Virus record (IMG/VR): IMGVR_UViG_3300031631_000005 | Span: 1-48,638 of that record | Direction: 5' to 3' (one strand) | Source of the DNA: a virus | DNA length: 48,638 nucleotides | Shown here: positions 1 through 8,845 of the stretch, in pieces | Layout: each line of letters opens with the position of its first letter | Numbering within the stretch: position 1 is the first letter of the stretch | The notes under the pieces: generated by a model | Database searches by the model: none | The model's input: the letters and a program-made list of their open reading frames with translations, nothing else | What the model was told of the DNA's origin: nothing | Program-made: the position numbers and the translations under genes

Positions 1-526
1 ATCTGATCCATTTGTAGGATTAGGTAATAAAAAGGGAAAAAGTACTGGTTTAAGAAAATTATATTATAAAAATAACCCTAAAGATCAAGATGCTAAAAAA
101 GATAAAGATGAAGAGATAAGGTATTTGTATTATAAAAATAATCCAGATGATCAAGATGCTAAAAATGACATATCTGATAGAATTAGAAAACTATATTATA
201 AAAATAATCCAGATGATGAAGATGCTAAGAAAGATAAAGATTATAGAATTAGAAAACTATATTATAAAAATAATCCTAAAGATCAAGATGCTAAAAAAGA
301 TAAAGACTCTGATGTAAGAGAATTATATTATAAAAATAATCCAGATGATGAAGATGCTAAGAAAGATAAAGATGAAGAGATAAGATTAAATTATTATAAA
401 AATAACCCTAAAGATCAAGATTCTAAAAAAGATAGAGACTCTGATGTAAGGGAATTATATTATAATAATAATCCTAAAGATCAAGATGCTAAAAAAGATA
501 AACATTTAGAAGATATGTTTGATTAA
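1..526 (+). CDS. 22-residue-repeat protein, C-terminal part (cut by left edge)
   Basis: The frame is open from base 2 to the TAA at 524-526 with no stop, so this is the 3' end of a gene that starts outside the window. It encodes seven tandem repeats of about 22 residues with the pattern YYKNNPxDxDAKKDKDxxIR, ending in DMFD. Bases 1-99 are identical to 3995-4093 in the gene at 3258-4460, so the missing N-terminus is probably a paralogue of that protein. The repeat (acidic turn, then Ile/Val-Arg, then a Tyr-Tyr helix and an Asn-Pro) resembles the logic of leucine-rich-variant or HEAT-type helical repeats, but I cannot assign a family. Function is unknown. The related copies carry a class A leader, so it may be a packaged virion protein (inference). 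Confidence 0.8.
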   Translation, partial: SDPFVGLGNKKGKSTGLRKLYYKNNPKDQDAKKDKDEEIRYLYYKNNPDDQDAKNDISDRIRKLYYKNNPDDEDAKKDKDYRIRKLYYKNNPKDQDAKKDKDSDVRELYYKNNPDDEDAKKDKDEEIRLNYYKNNPKDQDSKKDRDSDVRELYYNNNPKDQDAKKDKHLEDMFD

Positions 527-543
527 ATACTGGGAATAATATA

Positions 544-990
544 ATGGAATATATTACTATAGCTATTAAGTCTACTAAGGATACTGCTTTAGATAAACTG
601 AATAAGAATATAACTAGTATAGTTAAAATAAATCCTTTAAAATTACTAAATAGTAAAAAGAAGTTTAGACAATTTCATCCTTATAACTCATTACAGAAGG
701 TTATTGATTATAACATAGATCCTGAACCAACATTTAACCAGAATAACTTATGTTTTAGACTTGTCAGTACTAATATTGATAAGGTACCTGATAATTATAA
801 AGTGAGACTAATAGGTAAAGGTTTACTATTTCCGCATGGATATATAGTAGATAATAATGGCAAAGTATATACACCTCCAGGTCAAGGCCCTCATACTTAT
901 GATGTAAAAGGTTCTGATACTATATATGAAATATCTATTAAAGATATAAAAAAGTTAATCAAACGCATTAAAACTAATAATAAGGGGTAA
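544..990 (+). CDS. Unknown 148-aa protein with class A leader
   Basis: ATG at 544 lies 17 bases after the preceding stop. The protein begins MEYITIAIKST, which matches the short hydrophobic-alternating leader shared by many proteins here (M, E/K, Y, I/V, then alternating residues). No family is recognised. The C-terminal half contains a GYIVDNNGKVYTPPGQGPHT stretch rich in Gly and Pro, then a Lys-rich helix. The leader and the neighbours, all of the same class, suggest a virion-packaged protein, but nothing indicates a catalytic activity. Confidence 0.7.
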   Translation: MEYITIAIKSTKDTALDKLNKNITSIVKINPLKLLNSKKKFRQFHPYNSLQKVIDYNIDPEPTFNQNNLCFRLVSTNIDKVPDNYKVRLIGKGLLFPHGYIVDNNGKVYTPPGQGPHTYDVKGSDTIYEISIKDIKKLIKRIKTNNKG

Positions 991-994
991 TATT

Positions 995-1183
995 ATGAAA
1001 TATGTAAATGTAAATGTCAATTCTATTTTAGGTGCAGAAGAAGATAAAGGTGATTCAGAAATATGAGATCTTATGTCAAAGATTTCTAAGGGTGAAAAAC
1101 TATCTAAAAAAGAAAGAAACCAGCTTAGTATACTATTAGATCAATCAAGAACTAGTAAAGAAGAACTAGCAAAGAAGAAATAG
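995..1183 (+). pseudogene. Small leader-bearing gene interrupted by an in-frame TGA
   Basis: ATG 995 opens MKYVNVNVNSILGAEED, a clear class A leader, and reads 23 codons to TGA at 1064-1066. The same frame then continues without another stop to TAG at 1181-1183 as a charged, Lys-rich segment (DLMSKISKGEKLSKKE and onward). A 62-codon gene with one TGA is the simplest reading. TGG to TGA is a one-base change, so a recent nonsense mutation or readthrough are both possible. The ATG overlaps the region just after the preceding gene's TAA at 990. Function unknown. Confidence 0.5.
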
Positions 1184-1216
1184 TAGTGAACTTTATATAG
1201 TACGAGGAGCAAAATA

Positions 1217-2173
1217 ATGGTTATGAGATTAAAAAAGTTAACATCTATCTTAATTAGTTATATTAAAAATAGTACAATAGAATCTGCTATACCTGTGTAT
1301 AAGAAAGGTGTTAGGGTTATTGTTAACTTTGATACTGTTAAGAATCCTGAGTATTATGTAGGAACTGTAACTGCTATTCGTAATGGTTTAGTCTACGTAA
1401 CCTTTGATGATGGTGATCGGGGAAACTATAAACCTACTAGAAGTCTTGTAGGTCTTGTTGGTATTACTGAATCTAAAAAGAAACGTAAATCAGAAATTCC
1501 TAAAAAAGATATTGATAAATGGCTTTATATTGGTATTGGAAGGGCTGCACCAACCAGGACTCCTGTCCCTAACGCAGTTGAAAAGAAATCAAAATCATTG
1601 TCTTATGAAGAGTTATTGACTAAATATACTGATATGATAAATGTTCCTGAAGGATTTAGTTTAAAAATTGCTCATAGAAAGACTTATAGTAAAGTAGTAT
1701 TAGATTCTAAAGATATAAAAATAAAGATTCGTTTCAAGAAAGTAATAAATAAAGCAAAATATAAATTATTTTGGGATGGATCTACAGAGTTTAAAAATGA
1801 AAATGATAAGTGGACAGACTTTGATTTTGATGGCGATTTTACTTCATTTTCAGGAAATGAAATTAGATTAAAAAATATAAATAATCAAATCTTTAAACAA
1901 CTAAGACAAGTTAAACGATATTTGGAAAGAAAAAAGAAGGATGTTATAATTCCTGATATTGGAGTCTCAATATCTAATAAAAGAAAAGAAGAAATTATAA
2001 AAGATTTAGATGAAGGTAAATCTGTTACTATTACACCCTCTAAATATGCTACATCCTATAGACTAGTTACTAAACTTAGAGATACATCAGCTAGACTTCC
2101 TATAGCATCCAGTGAGCTGGCTTTCTTCTTTGAACAAGATAGTTTATTTGTAGAAAAAATAAATAAGAATTAA
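1217..2173 (+). CDS. Tudor/SH3-like module protein with variant leader
   Basis: A GAGGAG ribosome site lies at 1204-1209 before the ATG at 1217. The first 24 residues are a Lys/Ile-rich leader unlike the usual class A one, but the junction TIESAIPVYKKG is retained. Residues about 30-110 form the shared module: KKG.RVIVNF, then PEYYVGTV, then VYVTFDDGD, which looks like a small Tudor/SH3-type beta barrel. The last two thirds (about 120-318) are unrecognised, basic and mostly polar. A nearly identical module occurs in the proteins at 2192, 4480, 19733 and 23895. Inferred role: cargo protein carried in the capsid, with the module as a possible nucleic-acid or protein-binding adaptor. Confidence 0.75.
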   Translation: MVMRLKKLTSILISYIKNSTIESAIPVYKKGVRVIVNFDTVKNPEYYVGTVTAIRNGLVYVTFDDGDRGNYKPTRSLVGLVGITESKKKRKSEIPKKDIDKWLYIGIGRAAPTRTPVPNAVEKKSKSLSYEELLTKYTDMINVPEGFSLKIAHRKTYSKVVLDSKDIKIKIRFKKVINKAKYKLFWDGSTEFKNENDKWTDFDFDGDFTSFSGNEIRLKNINNQIFKQLRQVKRYLERKKKDVIIPDIGVSISNKRKEEIIKDLDEGKSVTITPSKYATSYRLVTKLRDTSARLPIASSELAFFFEQDSLFVEKINKN

Positions 2174-2191
2174 TATTAAGGGGTAATAATT

Positions 2192-3253
2192 ATGAAATAC
2201 GTTAATATTTCTGTAGATATACTATCAGCTTCACCACAATATAAGAAAGGTGATAGAGTTATAGCTAACTTCAATACTTCTAAAGATCCTGAATATTACG
2301 TGGGGACTGTGACTGGTATTAGAAAAGGTTTAGTATACATCGTCTTTGACGATGGGGATAAACATAGTTTTAAACCCACTAGAAGTCTTGTGGGATTAGT
2401 TGGTATAACTAAGTCTAAGAAGAAAAGAAAATCTGAGATACTATCTAAGGATATTAATAAGTGGTTAGATATTGATATCGGAAAAGCTAAGCCTAAGAGA
2501 ACTACTAAAACTAATATGGAAATTCCAAGTGGTTTAGTAAGTTGGGTTAAGGATTATAAAGAAGCTCGTAAAACAGGAAATATATCTTTAGCTAAAGGTT
2601 TAAAGAAACAAATTGATAAAAAGATTAAAGAACTTAAACTTAATCCAGATGATGTGTATGGTGTAAAGGATTATTTTGAAAAGAAAAAGTTTTTCTTTAA
2701 TACTATGGAATTTATAATTCATAATGAGGACTTAGACTTCGTATTAAATCCAAGGAATAAACCTAAAAAATTGACAGAAAGTATTTATCCATTAACACCA
2801 CTTGGTCGTAAAATATCTACAGGTAGAGCTAATGAACCTTTCGCTATTACAATAGCTATTAATGGCAGATACAGAATGGTTGGTTTAACTCCTATATCGA
2901 ATAAAATATTGAGTTTCAACGCATATATAGATGATAGAGAAGTAGCATCGTTAATGCAGAATAAGCAAGTAAGCTGGTCCGAGTATTTAAAATATTATAA
3001 AAAAGCTTATGAAGCTGCTTCTAAGTATACTAAGAAAGTAAGTGAGAGAGAAAAAGAATCACTTGAAAAAGAAAAAAAGTTTAAATTGGGATGGAGTACA
3101 GTTGGCAAAGAAGCTAAAATTTTATGGTCTGATGGAAAAACAAGTTGGAAAGAAGTTCTAGATATATCAAGAAATCAAAAATTTGCTGTTAGTGGTTCTG
3201 GGAAAAAGAGAAGATGGTTGCCTTATTCAATGATTATTGATATTAGGGATTAA
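2192..3253 (+). CDS. Tudor/SH3-like module protein with class A leader
   Basis: AAGGGG precedes the ATG at 2192. The protein opens MKYVNISVDILSASPQYKKG and continues with the shared module (PEYYVGTVTGIRKG and FDDGDKHSFKPTR) to about residue 95. The remaining 250 residues are unrecognised. They include a basic helical stretch (about 110-150), a central region of mixed alpha/beta appearance and a C-terminal segment rich in Lys and Trp. The end overlaps the ribosome site of the next gene, so the two are translationally close. I cannot assign an activity. Inferred to be packaged cargo from leader and module. Confidence 0.75.
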   Translation: MKYVNISVDILSASPQYKKGDRVIANFNTSKDPEYYVGTVTGIRKGLVYIVFDDGDKHSFKPTRSLVGLVGITKSKKKRKSEILSKDINKWLDIDIGKAKPKRTTKTNMEIPSGLVSWVKDYKEARKTGNISLAKGLKKQIDKKIKELKLNPDDVYGVKDYFEKKKFFFNTMEFIIHNEDLDFVLNPRNKPKKLTESIYPLTPLGRKISTGRANEPFAITIAINGRYRMVGLTPISNKILSFNAYIDDREVASLMQNKQVSWSEYLKYYKKAYEAASKYTKKVSEREKESLEKEKKFKLGWSTVGKEAKILWSDGKTSWKEVLDISRNQKFAVSGSGKKRRWLPYSMIIDIRD

Positions 3254-3257
3254 CATT

Positions 3258-4460
3258 ATGGAATACATAAAATTTAAAGTTATTAAAGTTATATCAGCAT
3301 TAACATTAGAACAAATAAAACCATTCAAAAAAGCTATAATGGAAAAGAAGTTTAAATCCTATCTTAATAATGTTTTTAAAGATAAAGATAGACTATATAT
3401 AGATTTTAAAACTAAAAAATCAGTAAAGAAACCACCTGCTAAACTAACTAAGTTCTTAAAAGATAGTGGTTATGATATAGTTGATTATAGTAAAGGTTTA
3501 GCTAAGTCTAATAAGAGTGATAAATCTAACTTGGTTAAGATAGGTAAGATTCTAACTAAGAATAAAGAATCATTACTCTTAAAGAAATTTAATGAAGATA
3601 AAAACAGGACTGCTTCTAAAAAAGAAAACTTGCTTATAGTAGTATCAAGGCATCCTTATGATATAGCAGGTATGTCTACTGGCCGTGGGTGGACTTCTTG
3701 CATGAACATAGATAATGGTCAATATAGAGAGTATGTAACTAAAGATATTGAAAATGGGACTCTAGTAGCTTACATAATAGATTCTACTGACAAGAATATA
3801 AATAAGCCTATATCTAGATTACTTATAAAACCTTATATAAATATGGAAGATAAGAATGATATTTTCTTATATCCGGAAAAGAAAGTATATGGAGCTGGTG
3901 TAGAAGGTTTTAGAGATAGGGTTATAAAATGGTTGAAAACATTCCAAAAACTTGAAGGTACTTATAAGTTTAGCAAAGAGGTGTATGAAGATGAATCTGA
4001 TCCATTTGTAGGATTAGGTAATAAAAAGGGAAAAAGTACTGGTTTAAGAAAATTATATTATAAAAATAACCCTAAAGATCAAGATGCTAAAAATGACAGA
4101 TCTGATAGTATAAGAGAAACATATTATAGAAATAATCCTAAAGATCAAGATGCTAAAAAAGATAAAGATGCGGATATAAGAAAAATTTATTATAAAAATA
4201 ATCCAGATGATAAAGATGCTAAGACTGATGAAGATAAAGTAATAAGAGCTATATATTACATGAAGAACATAGATGATGAAGATGCAAAAAATTCAGATAG
4301 TGATGGTATTAGAGAATTTTATTATAAAAAACACCCAGAAGATGAAGATGCTAAAAATGACAAATCTGATAGTATAAGAAGAATTTATTATAGGAATAAT
4401 CCGGAAGATCAAGATGGTAAAAAAGACAAGGATTCAATAGTAAGAGAAATGTTTGAATAA
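3258..4460 (+). CDS. Class A leader protein with STGRGWTSCM domain and six 22-residue repeats
   Basis: The best start is ATG 3258, behind AGGGA at 3244-3248, giving MEYIKFKVIKVISAL as leader. An upstream in-frame start at 3237 lacks a ribosome site. Residues about 20-240 form a domain with VVSRHPYDIAGMSTGRGWTS and CMN, conserved with the protein at 25682-27010. Residues about 262-398 are six tandem 22-residue repeats (YYxNNPxDxDAKxDxDxxIR). The protein ends VREMFE. The conserved His, Arg, Trp and Cys in the N-terminal domain suggest a real binding or catalytic site, but I do not recognise the family. Function unknown, probable virion cargo. Confidence 0.75.
   Translation: MEYIKFKVIKVISALTLEQIKPFKKAIMEKKFKSYLNNVFKDKDRLYIDFKTKKSVKKPPAKLTKFLKDSGYDIVDYSKGLAKSNKSDKSNLVKIGKILTKNKESLLLKKFNEDKNRTASKKENLLIVVSRHPYDIAGMSTGRGWTSCMNIDNGQYREYVTKDIENGTLVAYIIDSTDKNINKPISRLLIKPYINMEDKNDIFLYPEKKVYGAGVEGFRDRVIKWLKTFQKLEGTYKFSKEVYEDESDPFVGLGNKKGKSTGLRKLYYKNNPKDQDAKNDRSDSIRETYYRNNPKDQDAKKDKDADIRKIYYKNNPDDKDAKTDEDKVIRAIYYMKNIDDEDAKNSDSDGIREFYYKKHPEDEDAKNDKSDSIRRIYYRNNPEDQDGKKDKDSIVREMFE
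4045..4455 (+). repeat. Six tandem 66-bp (22-residue) coding repeats
   Basis: Repeat units recur every 66 bases with core YYxNNPxDxDAK. The same repeat family occupies 47-520 (seven units) and 26461-27005 (eight units). Unit number differs between copies, which points to expansion and contraction by recombination. Confidence 0.85.
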
Positions 4461-4479
4461 GCATAGGACAATTATAACT

Positions 4480-6663
4480 ATGGAATATATAATTATAGCT
4501 GCATTAGCAAAGTATAATAAAACTGACAGAGTTGTTATACAATTTGATAAAAATGAGTATTATATTGGTACTGTATCTTCTGTAAGAAACAATAGGGTAT
4601 ACGTTTTATTTGATGATGGTGATAAAGACAATATGCCTATTAAGTCTAAGCGTATAATGGGTATAGGTGTAAATAAAAAAAGAAAGTTAGCTATAAAGAA
4701 AAAAGACTTGGAGCAATGGATTAAAGATGATACTATGAAAGAAAAACCTATTAATTTAGCTAATCTTAAAAAGAATCCTAAAAAATATGTCAAAACACTT
4801 GTTATCAAACAGCTTGTTAAGCTTCTAGATAAGTTTGCTGATACTTATTATAATACAGGAAATAGTCTTGTTAGTGACTCAGTCTATGATATAGTAGAGG
4901 ATGAGTTGAGAACTAAAGATCCTTCTAATATACGCTTAAAACAAATAGGGGCTCCTGTTAAGAAGGGTAAAGGAAAAATTCGGTTGCCATATCACATGCC
5001 ATCATTGGATAAAATTAAAAGTGCAGATGGTACAGCAGACAAATGGCTTGCAACTCATGAAGGACCATATGTTACAAGTGATAAGATGGATGGTGCATCA
5101 TTAATGTTAGTTGGTCTTACTAATAAATGGAATATGTTTACTAGGGGTGATGGTACTTATGGTGGAGATTTATCTGTTATTAGTCCTTATCTTAAACTTC
5201 CTAAACCAAAAAAAGGTGTTGTAGTAAGAGTTGAAGGTCTTATGAAGAGCAATGTCTTTGATAAATACTATAAAGATGAAGCTGAAAATCCTAGAAATTT
5301 TACTAATGGATTCTTTAATCCAAGTAGAACAAGTGTACCCGCTGGTATAAGAAATGCTGACATTATGGGTTTTGAAGTGATTAAACCAAAACTTAAACCA
5401 AGTGATCAGTTCAAGTTGTTAAAGACACTAGGGTTTAAAGTAGCACCCCATAAGATATATAAAACTATTGATCCTTCTAAATTAACTAAGATACTTATTG
5501 AACGTAAAAAGAAATCAGGATATGATATTGATGGAATTGTTGTTGCACAGGATATTGTAGCTAATAGAACTTCAAGCAACCCTGACCATAAGAAAGCTTT
5601 TAAATCCCCTAGTGATGATCAAATGGCTACAGTCACTGTAACTAAAGTGGATTGGACATTAAGTAAATATGGATTTTGGAAACCGCGGGTATGGTTCGAG
5701 GGCGTTAGAATAGGCGGTGTTACAGTTAAGAAAGCTACAGGATTTAATGCTTATTTTATAAAATATGGCCATAGAAAAGATCAAACTGATAAACCTAATA
5801 GACCAATTGGTAAAGGTTCTGTAATAAAAATTATCCGGAGTGGTGATGTTATACCTCACATTGTTGAAGTATTAAAGAAAGGCAAACTTGAATTGCCGAA
5901 GGGTAAATTTGAATGGACTGACTCTGGTATTGATATTTTTAAAACAGATAAGAAGGGTATGGAGTCTGTAGAGATTAAAATGCTTAATCACTTTTTTAGA
6001 AATATAGGTGTTGAGTATTTCTCTGAGAAGCTAGTTGCCAGATGTTATAATGATGGTCTTAATACTATAATGAAAATAGTTAAAGCTAGTCCTAAAAGAT
6101 TATTAAAGATAGATGGTATTCAAGATACTATGGCTAATAAGATTAGAGATGGTATTGATAATCAATTAGAGGGTATAACGATATCTGACTTAATGTTTGC
6201 AAGTGGATCATTTGGTAAGGATATGGGTTCTCGTAGAATAAAATTAATCATGGATAAATATCCTAAAATACTTAGTAATGATTATGACGATATAGTAGAG
6301 AAATCTGAAAGCGTTGCTGGTATTCAAACAACATTAGCAGAACTATTTGCAATTGGTGTACCTAAGTTTAATAAATTTATGACTAAGATTGATCCTTATG
6401 TTAGTATAGTTAAACCTAAGAAATTAAAACTTAGTTCAACAAAGCTTAGTGGTATAACAGTAGCATTTACTGGTGTCCGGTCGGCCGAACTTGAGTCTAA
6501 GATAGTTAAGAATGGCGGAACAATAGGTTCTGGTGTGAGTAAGAATACCACACATTTGATAGTTAAAGATCTTGATAGTGGTAGTGCCAAGCTCAACAAA
6601 GCAAAAGATTTAGGTATAAAGATAATGACAATTGAGAAGTTTAAAAAATCGTTTAAGTTATAG
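4480..6663 (+). CDS. ligA: NAD+-dependent DNA ligase with N-terminal leader and Tudor-like module
   Basis: This is a LigA-type ligase, sealing nicks with NAD+ as cofactor. I place the start at ATG 4480 (AGGA at 4465-4468), giving MEYIIIAALAKYNK. Residues about 10-85 are the shared Tudor-like module. Next come an Ia-like segment (VSDSVYDIVEDEL), the HMPSLDK motif, the adenylation lysine K202 in DKMDGAS, an OB-fold region and helix-hairpin-helix segments (LLKIDGIQDTMANKI). A C-terminal BRCT domain (GITVAFTG to the end) closes it. The four-cysteine zinc finger usual in bacterial LigA is not visible. Fusion to leader and module is unusual for a ligase and suggests it is packaged and delivered with the genome (inference). 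Confidence 0.93.
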   Translation: MEYIIIAALAKYNKTDRVVIQFDKNEYYIGTVSSVRNNRVYVLFDDGDKDNMPIKSKRIMGIGVNKKRKLAIKKKDLEQWIKDDTMKEKPINLANLKKNPKKYVKTLVIKQLVKLLDKFADTYYNTGNSLVSDSVYDIVEDELRTKDPSNIRLKQIGAPVKKGKGKIRLPYHMPSLDKIKSADGTADKWLATHEGPYVTSDKMDGASLMLVGLTNKWNMFTRGDGTYGGDLSVISPYLKLPKPKKGVVVRVEGLMKSNVFDKYYKDEAENPRNFTNGFFNPSRTSVPAGIRNADIMGFEVIKPKLKPSDQFKLLKTLGFKVAPHKIYKTIDPSKLTKILIERKKKSGYDIDGIVVAQDIVANRTSSNPDHKKAFKSPSDDQMATVTVTKVDWTLSKYGFWKPRVWFEGVRIGGVTVKKATGFNAYFIKYGHRKDQTDKPNRPIGKGSVIKIIRSGDVIPHIVEVLKKGKLELPKGKFEWTDSGIDIFKTDKKGMESVEIKMLNHFFRNIGVEYFSEKLVARCYNDGLNTIMKIVKASPKRLLKIDGIQDTMANKIRDGIDNQLEGITISDLMFASGSFGKDMGSRRIKLIMDKYPKILSNDYDDIVEKSESVAGIQTTLAELFAIGVPKFNKFMTKIDPYVSIVKPKKLKLSSTKLSGITVAFTGVRSAELESKIVKNGGTIGSGVSKNTTHLIVKDLDSGSAKLNKAKDLGIKIMTIEKFKKSFKL

Positions 6664-6709
6664 TAGAGAATTATTATGGTAAATTATAGTAAAGGACAGG
6701 GTTGTTATT

Positions 6710-7687
6710 ATGAAAGTCAAGAAAACTAAGTATGTTAATGTAAAAGGTTATGATAAGGAACCGTCAGTAGTTGACAGAACTTCTAAAAGAAAAGTAGATC
6801 CTACATATACCCAGTATAGTGATGGGGGATCAGTAATAAGACCAGCTCCTACTCTTAAATTTATTAAAGAATTACAATCTAATATATATAAGTTGAGTTC
6901 TGATATGCAGGGGTTTTTCTTTATTCCTCATGAAGTAAAGACTGATGACTTGTTAAAGTTTGAAGACAAAAGACAAAACATTGTTACTAGTGAGATTAAT
7001 AAATTTTGGAAAATGAAATCTAACTTTAATGATTTAGGGTTTGTTCATAAACGTGGAATGCTCCTATATGGTAGTCCAGGTACTGGTAAATCTTGCATAT
7101 TAAAGATTGTTATGAATAATATTATGGCTGAGGGTGATATAGTATTAATTGTTAAACAACCCCATTTATTAACTATAGCTATGAATGTTATTAGACAGAT
7201 AGAACCTAGTAGACGGGTATTAGCAATTTTGGAGGACGTGGATGAGCTAGTAAGGTACAACGAACACGAACTTTTAGGTTTATTTGATGGTGACTCACAA
7301 CAAGATGGTATGGTATTATTAGGTACTACTAATTATGTTGATAAACTTCCACCAAGAATGTTAAGAACGGGTAGATTTGATAGGGTTATAGAAATTTCTA
7401 ATCCAGGTTCAAAAGGTAGGCTTGCTTACTTTAATATGAAACTTAAAGGTAAAGAAACAAAGAAAGTTATTAGTACCTTAGTTAAAGTAACGAAAGGATT
7501 TAATTTCAGTCAGATGAAAGAGATTATAGTTTCATGTTATTGTTTGAATTATAATCTTAGTGATGCTCTTAATAGAATTAAGAGCGGTCTTGAAGTTGCA
7601 AAACCTGGCAGAGATAAATATTTAGAATCTAAAATAAATTCAATTACAGCAAAAGAAATTATTAAAGCTAATGTAGGAGTTAAATAA
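6710..7687 (+). CDS. AAA-family ATPase
   Basis: A 325-residue ATPase. Walker A is GSPGTGKS (121-128), Walker B is LAILEDVDEL (171-180), sensor 1 lies in LLGTTNY and the arginine-finger region is LPPRMLRTGRFDRVIEI. These match the classical AAA clade (FtsH, katanin and Cdc48-like cores). The first Walker B acidic residue is Glu. The N-terminal 110 residues have no recognised domain. MKVKKTKYVNVKG at the start is only loosely leader-like. A remodelling or unfolding role is likely from the family, but the substrate is unknown. A structured RNA element (7691-7757) follows directly. Confidence 0.88.
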   Translation: MKVKKTKYVNVKGYDKEPSVVDRTSKRKVDPTYTQYSDGGSVIRPAPTLKFIKELQSNIYKLSSDMQGFFFIPHEVKTDDLLKFEDKRQNIVTSEINKFWKMKSNFNDLGFVHKRGMLLYGSPGTGKSCILKIVMNNIMAEGDIVLIVKQPHLLTIAMNVIRQIEPSRRVLAILEDVDELVRYNEHELLGLFDGDSQQDGMVLLGTTNYVDKLPPRMLRTGRFDRVIEISNPGSKGRLAYFNMKLKGKETKKVISTLVKVTKGFNFSQMKEIIVSCYCLNYNLSDALNRIKSGLEVAKPGRDKYLESKINSITAKEIIKANVGVK

Positions 7688-7690
7688 TTT

Positions 7691-7757
7691 ATGAGGGACA
7701 GGGTTTGATCACCTTGGAAGTGCCATGAACACTTCCTAACCTCTTCATATCTTTCAT
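7691..7757 (+). ncRNA. Structured RNA element E1 (three-way junction candidate)
   Basis: Outer arms ATGAGGGA (7691-7698) and TCTTTCAT (7750-7757) pair with two G-U wobbles. Inside are AGG/CCT (7700-7702 with 7712-7714) closing a loop containing TTTGATCA, and a perfect 7-bp hairpin GGAAGTG/CACTTCC (7716-7722 with 7730-7736). The first hairpin resembles those of elements at 40001-40077 and 41915-41984. It ends at the HNH gene start, so it could also act as a 5' UTR. Confidence 0.4.
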
Positions 7758-7767
7758 GGAGATAAAA

Positions 7768-8400
7768 ATGAATAAGAAGTGTAAAGTAAAAGATTGTACT
7801 AAAGATGTTTATACTAAAGGTTATTGTAATAGACATTATAGACAAATTAAAGCTCGAGGTTATACTTGGGGTAATCCATTAAGAACATTTTATGATCCTA
7901 ATGAATTTATATTAAAAGGTGATATCTGTACTATTAAACTTTATGATTTACAGGGATGGAAAGTAGCTAATTGTATTATAGATAAGAAATATTATAAATA
8001 TGCTAAGAAATATAAATGGGGATTAATAAGTGGTTATTGTAGAAATAAAAAGATAGGTTTAATACATAGAAAAATTATAAAGCCTGTTGAAGGAATGGAA
8101 GTAGATCATATAGATGGAGATACTCTTAATTGTAGAAAGTATAATTTAAGAGTATGTAGTCATGCTGAAAATAGTTGTAATAGAAAGATACCTAAAAATA
8201 GTAGTACTGGAGTTAAGGGAGTAACTTTTATTAAACACATTAATAAATATCAAGCCCGTATAAGAATTGGTAAAAAAGAAATTGTTATAGGTTACTTTAA
8301 AAAATTAATTAATGCAGCTAAAGCATATAACAAGGCAGCCCTTGAATATCATGGCGAGTTTTCTAGATTAAATGATTTAGATGAAGTAAGAAAATTGTAA
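7768..8400 (+). CDS. HNH-AP2 homing endonuclease
   Basis: A free-standing homing endonuclease. An N-terminal Cys/His cluster (CKVKDCTKDVYTKGYCNRHY) looks like a small zinc knuckle. The HNH core is HRKIIKPVEGMEVDHIDGD, then LNCRKYNLR. A C-terminal AP2-type DNA-binding segment runs from STGVKGVTFIKH to AAKAYNKAALEYHGEFS. I prefer ATG 7768, with GGAG at 7758-7761, over ATG 7756, which falls inside the preceding RNA stem. Such genes spread by cutting cognate sites and are typical intergenic passengers in T4-like genomes. It appears intact. Confidence 0.9.
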   Translation: MNKKCKVKDCTKDVYTKGYCNRHYRQIKARGYTWGNPLRTFYDPNEFILKGDICTIKLYDLQGWKVANCIIDKKYYKYAKKYKWGLISGYCRNKKIGLIHRKIIKPVEGMEVDHIDGDTLNCRKYNLRVCSHAENSCNRKIPKNSSTGVKGVTFIKHINKYQARIRIGKKEIVIGYFKKLINAAKAYNKAALEYHGEFSRLNDLDEVRKL

Positions 8401-8432
8401 TAAACAAATAAACAAATAAAGGAATAAAAATT

Positions 8433-8843
8433 ATGAAAATTGTAAAAGTAAATGTTGATAATATAGAAATTGATTCTGCTACTACTGTTGAAACTCTAAA
8501 ATCATTAAAAACTCTTACTAAAAAATATTTAAAAGTGGTATTAAAAGAAGGTGAAACTGATAAAGGTAGAACTATTTACAGTGTAACAAAAAGAGTTAAT
8601 CTAAAAGCATCATATCCTATGGGTGTAATACTTTATTTATGGGTAAGTGCGACTAAAAAAGGTAATATTAAAGATAGTGGATATTCTATTAGTTTATCAC
8701 AAAAAGGTCAAGATGGAAAACTTCAAACAATAGTTCTTAAACAAGGTCAGAATGTATCAAGATTTAATTTTAACGATCATTTTTTAATTAAGACAAGTCT
8801 TATAAAAACTATTTCTAATGGTATTAAAAATAGTATTAAATAA
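8433..8843 (+). CDS. Unknown 136-aa protein, MKIVKV leader
   Basis: AAAGGAATAAAAATTATG gives a good ribosome site. It starts MKIVKVNVDNIEIDSATT, similar at the N-terminus to the protein at 25109 (MKIIKVSTQSIKAL). The rest is a basic, beta-rich sequence (YPMGVILYLWVSATKKG, then SISLSQKGQDG) of unknown family. The next gene starts three bases after its stop, so they are co-transcribed. A leader-bearing packaged protein is possible but weakly supported. Confidence 0.65.
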   Translation: MKIVKVNVDNIEIDSATTVETLKSLKTLTKKYLKVVLKEGETDKGRTIYSVTKRVNLKASYPMGVILYLWVSATKKGNIKDSGYSISLSQKGQDGKLQTIVLKQGQNVSRFNFNDHFLIKTSLIKTISNGIKNSIK

Positions 8844-8845
8844 TT

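Noticed and set aside
1-520. CRISPR array from the regular 66-bp repeats
   Set aside because: The repeats are contiguous, keep the reading frame and encode a degenerate protein repeat. There are no spacers.
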